This document shows, piece after piece, positions 60,701 through 64,000 of a stretch of DNA of 64,000 nt. Origin of the DNA: an uncultured Planctomycetia bacterium (GTDB lineage: Bacteria; Planctomycetota; Phycisphaerae; Phycisphaerales; SM1A02); NCBI GenBank assembly GCA_937871505.1, contig CALMPF010000033.1, forward strand, positions 49,179 to 113,178. Reading direction: 5' to 3'. The notes beneath the pieces were generated by a model. It saw only the letters and a program-made list of their open reading frames with translations, was not told where the DNA came from and searched no databases. Numbering within the stretch: the first letter of the stretch is position 1; each line of letters begins with the position of its first letter. Both the position numbers and the translations under genes were made by a program.

Positions 60701-61042
60701 GGTCCGCGCGAAGAAGTCGAGGACCTGGTCCCATGTGGCTCCCTTGAAGTTGAAGCTCACCTCGGGCGCGTCCGGCGGCGCTGCGGCCGCGACCTCGACA
60801 CCGGGGTGCGCAGCCGGTGCGTCGGGCGCATCGGCTTCGGCCTGCGCGCCCTCGGCGGGCACTCCGAGACAGAGTGCCAGCGCGACCGCGAGCCACCGCG
60901 CGGATGGCGCGCTCGCAGCCCGCCGCCGCAAGCGCCGCTCTCGGCGCGGCGCGGCGATCGTTGAAACGTCCGACGGCTCCGCCGCACGGCGCGCCGATGG
61001 GGTGGTCGCCGTTGCGTTGGGCAGGGCTCGCTGCTCTGGCAT
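48764..61042 (-). CDS. gspD: Giant GspD-like secretin with about 42 N1-type domains
   Basis: About 4092 residues; usual GspD is 650-750. The order is a 48-residue basic leader, signal helix (about 49-68), an N0/STN domain (about 94-170, NFKGATWDQVLDFFARTTGL), then about 42 diverged repeats of about 84 residues from residue 193 to 3734. Each repeat has an IPLRHARATELVQSL-like helix and a TNSLIV-type strand followed by VxxLIxxLD. The secretin pore (about 3735-3974) includes VLIHVLLAEVSLD, VLSNPSVMAANNEAADIQIG, TVVTVRDGETVVIGGLISD and VPILGDIPGLGFFFR. A Gly/Ser/Arg tail ends the protein. gaggag lies before ATG 61042. Predicted to form the outer-membrane channel of the adjacent type II-like system. 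Frame is open throughout. Confidence 0.93.
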   Translation of the reverse strand: MPEQRALPNATATTPSARRAAEPSDVSTIAAPRRERRLRRRAASAPSARWLAVALALCLGVPAEGAQAEADAPDAPAAHPGVEVAAAAPPDAPEVSFNFKGATWDQVLDFFARTTGLPIVREVPAPDGTVDYLSPRSYPLPEALRTLNILLQTRGVMLRVEEDKLHLQKLDDMKRENIPTFVGVLPESVTSDQVVTVVLPLRNAAAKAVAEQLAQMVAAYGVVAAMEKQNSLVIVETAAQVRRLQKIIEELDREDVENIVEFIPLRHARATELVQSLTALMGERVVEYVINPQNNQRVKLEETRLGGMTISADARTNAIIARGTRARIETLRQTIELLDVPGAGDRRQLRSFALRRLDAGAAVAQVDRLFSVLPPRERPVVMPGADGRRVIVAGTDQSVEEAGVLLAEIDGARSAQDPPDLAIAVVALGEATPAGVLAALQALLGQQSAEVLAIAGADGRSVVISGPSGAVDLARSLVSALDRPARLEREVRVLRLGPGEDAKLLERSAALYEAQRSAEDPASAVEATIEGDQRAIVLVGAGPALGRFAAIVDDLRSLRSPDPEVRLIALEHGRATEVAESVRRLLDGTLRAMIESASPGALPPSIEPVEQTGSIVVSGQPAQQALVAAIVRGLDVETPAALPPLRIFQLRTADAVALAATLAQAYARRGAEERATRPAAISADAQTNALLVAAHGEILDEIGRIVAELNDADRFDRLGGEEREIRIFPLRVARADELARTIDEMFPSPPVPVDPRGRPRPELAKPREVVVRANPQTNSLIVDAPSARMAGFRELVEALDRAEIGVDGEIRTWRLAHADVGAAAETLRQLAAAGSLGAPASRGAAVTVTVEPTTRTLVVAGPREIFERVAEVIDGLDRQRALPATTMRFFRLASARAESIAPMLREVLAGRAAEDLGTAADIQALVKVATDRKTNTLIVSAPEAIMAVAEELVRQLDSATPVEGESVVRVRPLTFADAREVGGALAQALPSMTSAITGDPVDVRIVPSASANAMILVGPAADLDAVERLIEPLDARPALDAPDARTFELRHAEAERIAPIVQALLADQQETDPRIVLERIRRSRGEIDSTPRLRVEADGRTNRLIVSGPQRTVALAETIIAELDRPGDDAERELATFTPRNADPALLSQTLRQVLGSTRRPGARSALEVIAEPQSGALLLIGTPTELESATGMLAQWDAEALAAPAMDLRIVAMRHADAAVVAPAVAALLADRTRWPERLRQMARAGIVVGQPTVTAEPGGNRLLVSAPTELLGLAERMLAELDRPAGDAAAVELRTFTLGQADARGVADSLRSALDARAATRRGEPRATISAEPSSNAIVVVGTPEQIGAAESVVASLDAAAPRDQAQVRTLFLRHGRAAEVAPLVESLLAERELVDPRSLPPWAQADFLRLREQLRGGRPDVRIAADERLNAVVVAAPTAILDAAEQMVAQLDVPAPEAADERSVRLLSLRDADAAEVAAGLEAIFAEERDAERPPTIRLNPASNTLLVRATPGQFATIERVVAEIDRASVQTSRQLRTVPIDPGKATAREVAEMLERLLRRDGADRPAVEVISLDELMRREAAPRPSAAAPASGDRRPGASASTLSAIAALAISSTAAAESGAAEPRSERSPAADSAATAATAADVTIAVDERTNSLIVVGSERGVERIAALARQAQEQVPATPVALRVVTLDPASDPERLRALLVEVLQRITPGGGVPGDLARRVAVLADPTMNALVIAASERDFATVADVLVAIGRVPPAEEIPVRTIVLERASASAVAQALQRFYDERARIQPAGRGRRDVRRLAIVGDPGSNTILVAAGDADFAEIEGLVRQLDSPQAASALELRIFPLRHARATEIEQTVSNLVETLIWSDPSFFWGFGGGRQQQQGGRRDTVAVVADARLNALLVTGTGDKFKLVEELIDTLDAPSPADAARLVRLHPIRNASPALVAEIVSEFAGGFRQRRWWEPADGSLARVRLDARTGTIIVVGNEAQQAEIAEVIRGMDRAGEDRPVTTEVVRVEFGRASELATVLRQFARERAAAAGEGEPRITLVAADAANTLLIGGAPEELSTLRDLLARLDQPGLGADRRIEIVMLREGRADDIARLVGQQFPRGAGGGGVVATPDVRTNSLVLSAPPGLFAQVRGLVDQLDSRPLDDVSIVRTYELSGARAEEVVRLLAQTLELDARGRTEGALVRLDDAGSEPVRVRARVVADRRSNSIVVTATPESLPVVEALIARLDDIPARSPIEYRIVRLRHALAGDVSFTLRQVIRPSGDDPAPRIDYNTVENQLVLGATPEQFEQIDAILAQIDQPSERTRRTDFVPMRFAEAQKVREALQYFYGPRAIDADTIGKQSVVIVADQAANSLVISADEGEWEGIRALVSKLDSAEYDASQQLRVFPLIHADASSVARAINEAFQGRIDRRGQVDAARRGQPSPDDPRQIQVPTVLVESNEWVNAAPEPQTNSVIVSASRTNLRKIEQIVEQIDTADFARLPAPRIIQVAGGNPTQLAEALSRMFAPDASDRAASRGARGLRIVGDPATSTLLVRASDDEFAQVLALAEALQQQADAQGIAVKVLPMRSAPAARVAGAIRDAFAAKARQQNLPFAISVDGAGNALVVASGAALFEEVRAVVERMDALAPEAGQAIMVIDLANIAPEAAKGVIESIGLDRDQPETSSSRVVVEPIKVSLIPGRRALVVVAAPGDRDTVVALLKALDAEPALAESRVRIVPLRNAEAPALAALLESVLRPSPQQAGTPLARAVAEQVRRLSVRRDGLGEPDIALDLALPIRIIPDAGLNALVVASTPSNVEALEELIRTFDTLPLTEAVTVQIFPLENIAAEQFARIVRDLFQQGKALATRPGGRLPSGVAVPAGTVGRALQESIAITVDDRTNTVVVAGKEDSVALVEVLVRRLDGEVAAGWVEARVLPLRHADAEELAATLGAILADGASAASATPTPLQKQVARLRVMRRNGGQVPAAETPIEADFYQPMTRTVIRAEPTMNALVVVATPANLEVLGELVRMLDVEAASPAASVRVYPIEHASAAKLATTLVRVFDQQFASRSIRAEDRVAAQADERTNSLVVSTSPRSFAVLEHLLKALDAPLDPDLREIRLIELRQASAARLATLVQQLMDARLERLRRVQPESADLERVLVVADPRSNMLVVSAGAETFEVVRRLVSDLDAAGVADESLVRVITLEKGSADRIATSVRSILDRRYADLPQDLRSAQRPLVVVDHRSNSLLVAAPPEEFALVADLVRKLEEAPVNPAVGVHVLSLVAGRAEQLASRLQTIMQQRRQALGDAATPSDAVSIQADPASNALIVAASEENYQVLRQLVEVLSRVDTESAGESYEIISLTSGRAVDLVPVVQELYVGEQNRRRGADAVRVAAEPRLNAIVVTGGPGDVDAVRSLVARLEGARPETVVEIKYIPLASANAIETVALLESILGGRSLAGRGGRQATVFAYEQAGTGPDGGPMRSELHISAAIRENISLTPDIRTNTIVVAAPRDSMALIERMIRDLDESTTGNQNIRVFKLVNADAQAMSDILRALFNLERRGDLLVLRPREGGTSLVDDAVPTPGGLTGIELSAVPDERQQLSITVDSRTNSLLVSATPTYLDLVSEVVRELDAEEANERETNIYRLKNAVAAEVARVVSSFVEQDQRKLISTLGTDQLPSAARLLEREVTIVGDDKTNTVLINASPRYMRQVEQIIRELDVDPPQVLIHVLLAEVSLDATTETGVDMSVMADIGSYTIQAGFGLATAAASSVGVPTVPLANIPQVSVAGPDFAMLIKALQSQGRLQVLSNPSVMAANNEAADIQIGETVRLPESTSFTAGQQQSSVVPEDIGIILKVRPSINPDGFVRLEINPEISELTQKTTQISENFFAPVISRRRANTVVTVRDGETVVIGGLISDRYEKRGNKVPILGDIPGLGFFFRRDVETVAKTELLIVLTPHVIMSPSTLDTVRGREITNEQIDRLSLPDWMKQEIREGQIEGSGQLFDEQGRPVEPSFFDFSSPSKPPPSRRGGSAGAERTPAPGTGAAASGGAASSPSPGGGDGARNGARRGPRGSFGGGP
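49841..60466 (-). other. Repeat region of the secretin: about 42 tandem N1-type domains
   Basis: I counted 42 copies of the signature by eye (for example DARTNAIIA, DAQTNALLV, DRKTNTLIV, DGRTNRLIV, DERTNSLIV, DPRSNMLVV, DIRTNTIVV, DDKTNTVLI). Copies are diverged, so this is an old expansion and not an assembly error. The last copy joins the secretin core directly. The count could be off by one or two because copies 3-6 and 31 have weak signatures. Confidence 0.8.
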
Positions 61043-61291
61043 GATGACTCCTCGCGTCGCCGGCCGGCGACCTGCGTTCGACCCGTCTCGACCCATTTCG
61101 ATCGGTCTCGGACGGGCTCGCCGCGTCGGACGATCGAACCGGCGCAGGATACCAGAGGCGGCTTCGGCGCCGCCGCGCCGGCCAACCGTCTCGATCCGCG
61201 TCTCCTCGTCGGCGGGCGACCCGATCGCGTCCTTCCGCATTCCCCGGCCCGTCGCGCCGGCTCGGCGACGCCTTGATCACGGGATGTCCGA

Positions 61292-62290
61292 TCACTCGAT
61301 CCGGCGGCGCTCGGTCATCCGTCGGCCGATCTCGATGGCGACCCGTTCGCCCGCGAGCGTGAAGACCGCCTCGCCGCCGGAGGCATCGGCAAGGACCATC
61401 TCGTGGAGCGACTCGCCGGGTCGGAGGATCCTCCCCTCGCCGCTGAGGCGATTCGCGAGCCACGCCTCGGCGCCGAGCGGACCCGTGGCGACGCCCGTGA
61501 GCAGCCACTCTTCGTAGGCGAACGCGGGGGGCGGCTCGGCGCGCTGAACCGGGGGCGGCGGCGGGCGCTCCGGTTCCGCGGCGACGGCGCGGCGCGGCGG
61601 CGCGAACGGAAGCCGATCGAGGATCGGCGCGAGGCGTTCCAGCTCGGCGGGCGTCCAGCTCGACGCGATCGTCGCTTCGGACGAGCGGCCAGGAACGAAG
61701 AGCGTGGTGAGCCGGATCGCGGCGCGGAGGCGCGTCTCCTCGGACGCCCGCGCGCCGCGCACGGTGTCCAGCCGCACGCCGTCGATGCGCTTCAGCCACG
61801 GCTCCGCGTCGATGCGCTGAAGCAGGCGGAAGACCTGCATCGGCGTCCCCTCGCCGCTGATCGAGGCCGAGACCTCGACGAAGTCGATCTCGTCGCGGAG
61901 CGGCTTCTGATCGGCGCCGCGCCCGTAGCGGCTCTTCGCCGGGGAGTCGCGCGCGGTCGTGGTCGTCGTGGTCACGACGAGCTGCCCGAGTCCCTCCTCG
62001 GCGCCGAGCTGGTTGAGCCGGGCGCGGATCTCCCCGTCGACCTTCGCAATCGAGTCGCCGAGCGTGCGGCTGACGAACCCGCCCAGCCCCTCCTCGATCG
62101 CGGGCCTGCGCTCGCGCAGCTCGCGAACCGAGAGCAGCACGCCGCGCGCCTGCTCCTCGGCGCGGGCCCCGGCATCCTCGCGAAATCGACCGGCGCCGAA
62201 CATCCAGGCGAGGGCGAACGCCGCGGCGACGAGCGCCGCGTAGCCGAGGAGCGCGAGCAGCGACCGTCGCCGGATCACGACCCGGATCAC
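61292..62290 (-). CDS. GspM/PilO-like inner-membrane protein
   Basis: 332 residues. One membrane helix near the start (about 11-31, LLALLGYAALVAAAFALAWM) is followed by a coiled region and a PilO/GspM-type ferredoxin-like domain with SASISGEGTPMQVFRLLQRI. This last phrase is typical of PilO/GspM. A Pro-rich linker (about 240-255) and a final small beta domain (GVATGPLGAEAWLANRLSGE, FTLAGERVAIEIG) resemble a PilP/GspC-like module. Start GTG at 62290 overlaps the gspL stop (gtga), giving tight coupling; a second GTG four codons on is possible. Role: inner-membrane platform of the secretion machine. Confidence 0.78.
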   Translation of the reverse strand: MIRVVIRRRSLLALLGYAALVAAAFALAWMFGAGRFREDAGARAEEQARGVLLSVRELRERRPAIEEGLGGFVSRTLGDSIAKVDGEIRARLNQLGAEEGLGQLVVTTTTTTARDSPAKSRYGRGADQKPLRDEIDFVEVSASISGEGTPMQVFRLLQRIDAEPWLKRIDGVRLDTVRGARASEETRLRAAIRLTTLFVPGRSSEATIASSWTPAELERLAPILDRLPFAPPRRAVAAEPERPPPPPVQRAEPPPAFAYEEWLLTGVATGPLGAEAWLANRLSGEGRILRPGESLHEMVLADASGGEAVFTLAGERVAIEIGRRMTERRRIE

Positions 62291-63906
62291 GACGAGGTCT
62301 CCTCCGTCCGCTGCGCTTCCTCGCTGCGACGCTGCGGAGCGGCCGCCTCGGCCCGCCCGCCGGCGGCGCCCGCCGACGGCCTTCCCGTCGCCGCAAGCGC
62401 CTCGGCGGCGGGGACGGCGTCGGCCTCGACGGCGGCGCGCGACCGCTGGAGGACGTAGCCGAAGGGATAGGGCAGCCGATTCCCGCCGCGCGCATCTGAA
62501 CCCGACGTGGTCACCACGAAGCGACGATCCTCGATCAGGCGGGTGCGCAGGGCGTCCGCGATCGCGCGCGTCTTGGCCTCCCCGTCGAGGGCGATCCGCA
62601 CTTCGGACGAGGAGGACCATCCCTCCCCGTTGCGCCAACGGGCGCCGCGCGACTCGACCGTCGCGGCGATCGTGTCGATGACCACGTCGCCGGGGGGCGG
62701 GAGCAGCGCGTTCAGATGGAGCAGGTCGTCGATCCAGTCTTGGGAGGGCACGAGCCACTGCTGAAGGTGGCGCAGCTTGTCCTCATCGCGCCGGATTCGC
62801 CGACCCTCCGGGGCGAAGTGCTGCGCCTTCTCGCGCAGGTCTGCCCTGAATCGCTCCACGCGCTGCGCCTCGCGCCGTCCGAGCGTGAAGCCGCCGACGA
62901 GGGCAAGCACGAGCAGCCCGACCGCGGCGATGGCAAGCTGGCGGCGCCGCGCGGCGACGTCCGGGGCCTTGCGCGGATGGAGCAGGTCCAGGCGCGGCAC
63001 GCCCCGCTGCGCGGCGAGGGCGACCCCTGCGAGGAGCCCCGCGGCGGCGGGCGCCGCCGCGGGGAGCGTCGGCGCCGCGAGCGGCTCGACCGGCGAATCG
63101 AATGCCCCCGCGAGCGCCCGCCGAGCGGGTTCGACATCGCGCCCGGCGCCGGCGACCAGGACCCGCGCGGGGCGAAGCTCGGGATGGGCGAGCCTGAAGG
63201 AGAAGGCGGCGCGGCGGATCTCCGAAGAGCGGGCGTCGGCAGCGAGGAGCCGGTCCCTCTGCTCGGGGTCATCCGCCGCCACCGCCGCGGTCCCGAGCGT
63301 GAACTGGATGTCACCGCCGCCGGCGACGATCAGCTCGACTCCCTCGCCGGTCGCGTCGACGATCGCGATCGGCCGGTCAGCATCCGACCGCAGCGCGTCC
63401 GCAAGTGCGATGGCGCCGAAGCTGCGCAGCGTGGCGCGGACCGGCCGGCACTCGGCCGCACGGAGGATGGCGGCGGCAGCGAGGACCGCGCGCCGCGGCG
63501 CCGCGACCGCGAGGACGATGCTCCCGCCCGCAGCCGGCGCAAGCGGAACGAAGTCGATCGCCGCCTCTCCCGACTCGATCGAGAGCTCGCGCGCCATCGC
63601 GAAGCGCACCATCTCCGGGAGTTCGTCTTCCCGGGCGCCGGGGAGCTCGAGACGCTTGGCGACCACCCCCTCCCGGGGCAGGACGATCGTCGCCGGGCCT
63701 GTCGCGATCCCCGCGTCGCGCATCGCCCCGCGAAGCCTCGCGCCGAGCTCGGCAGGATCGGCATCGGCGGGCTCGCACTCGATCGCGAGCTCGATGGCGG
63801 CCGCGATCTCGACGTGGTCGCGGCGAAGGCGGACATCGGCGACGACGAGGCGCCGCCGGCCGAACTCCACGAGGATCGGGGGCTCGCTGCGATCCAGAAG
63901 TGCCAT
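62287..63906 (-). CDS. GspL-like protein: PilM-type domain fused to PilN-type domain
   Basis: 539 residues. The first about 300 residues have the actin-like PilM/GspL pattern, with ATIVLPREGVVAKRLELPGA, LPEMVRFAMARELSIESGEA and AIVDATGEGVELIVAGGG. A membrane helix (about 324-343, LAIAAVGLLVLALVGGFTLG) separates it from a PilN-like part with LLHLNALLPPPGDVVIDTIA and a Ser/Ala-rich end. This is the layout of GspL. It starts at ATG 63906 and is coupled to the GspM-like gene by a four-base overlap. Other gsp genes (E, F, G-K) should lie beyond the right edge of the window; this is a prediction. Confidence 0.82.
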   Translation of the reverse strand: MALLDRSEPPILVEFGRRRLVVADVRLRRDHVEIAAAIELAIECEPADADPAELGARLRGAMRDAGIATGPATIVLPREGVVAKRLELPGAREDELPEMVRFAMARELSIESGEAAIDFVPLAPAAGGSIVLAVAAPRRAVLAAAAILRAAECRPVRATLRSFGAIALADALRSDADRPIAIVDATGEGVELIVAGGGDIQFTLGTAAVAADDPEQRDRLLAADARSSEIRRAAFSFRLAHPELRPARVLVAGAGRDVEPARRALAGAFDSPVEPLAAPTLPAAAPAAAGLLAGVALAAQRGVPRLDLLHPRKAPDVAARRRQLAIAAVGLLVLALVGGFTLGRREAQRVERFRADLREKAQHFAPEGRRIRRDEDKLRHLQQWLVPSQDWIDDLLHLNALLPPPGDVVIDTIAATVESRGARWRNGEGWSSSSEVRIALDGEAKTRAIADALRTRLIEDRRFVVTTSGSDARGGNRLPYPFGYVLQRSRAAVEADAVPAAEALAATGRPSAGAAGGRAEAAAPQRRSEEAQRTEETSS

Positions 63907-63964
63907 CGGCGGGATCCTACTCAGCCGATCGCGAACGCCCGCGCGCCGAGCACTCCAGCGCCCC

Positions 63965-64000
63965 TTGGGTCCGTCGCGAGGCGGTCGGAAGCGGATGTTC
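63965..64000. repeat. Second copy of a short dispersed sequence
   Basis: ttgggtccgtcgcgaggcgg (63965-63984) matches 14595-14614 at 18 of 20 positions, and both are followed by atgttc, here after a 10-nt insertion. The copy reaches the window edge, so its full length is not visible. Confidence 0.4.

Noticed and set aside
56912..60964. A 1350-codon open frame on the plus strand
   Set aside because: Same antisense effect over the N-terminal half of the secretin; no recognisable motifs or start signals.

Overview
The window is a GC-rich stretch (near 70 percent by eye) of a Gram-negative-type chromosome, most likely from a planctomycete of the Phycisphaerae type. The lineage call is an inference. 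It rests on four secreted proteins that end in paired dockerin-like repeats of the form GDLDGNGVVDGADLG, a DUF1559-like pseudopilin, frequent absence of clear Shine-Dalgarno sites, a groEL-groES-groEL arrangement, and predicted outer-membrane and type II secretion components. No phage, transposase or CRISPR signal was seen, so this is ordinary chromosome.

Layout. 0-8 kb: 3' part of a SOUL heme-binding lipoprotein gene (-), an intergenic 73-bp tandem array, UDP-glucuronate decarboxylase (-), a PLP amino-acid decarboxylase (+), a secreted caspase-fold protein with dockerin-like tail (-), and anmK (+). 7.8-10.1 kb: a PhoB/PhoR-like two-component pair. 10.5-17.4 kb: a chaperone cluster groEL1, groES, groEL2, dnaJ, grpE, fmdB. 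17.4-26.4 kb: patatin lipoprotein (-), beta-propeller-like lipoprotein (-), a C25-like protein (+), sucD (+), vanadium haloperoxidase (-) and purM (+). 26.4-38.8 kb: arfB-type release factor, an outer-membrane barrel, a metallophosphoesterase, two neighbouring dockerin-tailed secreted proteins, a pseudopilin, a Cys-rich membrane protein, an M3 peptidase, ispE, a DUF1569 protein and nadA. 38.9-45.7 kb: a 1270-residue AsmA-like protein, a small conserved-looking protein, ruvA, manC, ruvX. 45.7-47.8 kb: a 6-phosphogluconolactonase-like protein, an ACT protein and tRNA-Gln, which is followed at once by a 14-bp array. 48-63.9 kb: a leftward secretion operon in the order gspL, gspM, a giant gspD, then a lipoprotein.

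The standout is the secretin gene at 48.8-61.0 kb. It encodes about 4092 residues, with a signal peptide, one N0/STN domain, about 42 diverged copies of the secretin N1-type domain, and a normal C-terminal secretin pore. GspD proteins normally carry three N1-type domains. If the copies stack as rings, the periplasmic vestibule would be about an order of magnitude longer than known ones. It sits just downstream of GspL-like (PilM/PilN-fused) and GspM-like genes, so it looks like the outer-membrane part of a modified type II secretion machine. The dockerin-tailed secreted proteins, the lipoproteins and the isolated pseudopilin fit a cell with heavy surface export, but any link between them and this machine is inference.

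Other points worth checking are a caspase-fold protein whose Cys and His motifs lie in permuted order, a 6-phosphogluconolactonase homologue that has lost its catalytic motif, an ACT protein split by a low-complexity insert, a GroEL with nine GGM repeats, and many short GC-rich tandem arrays.
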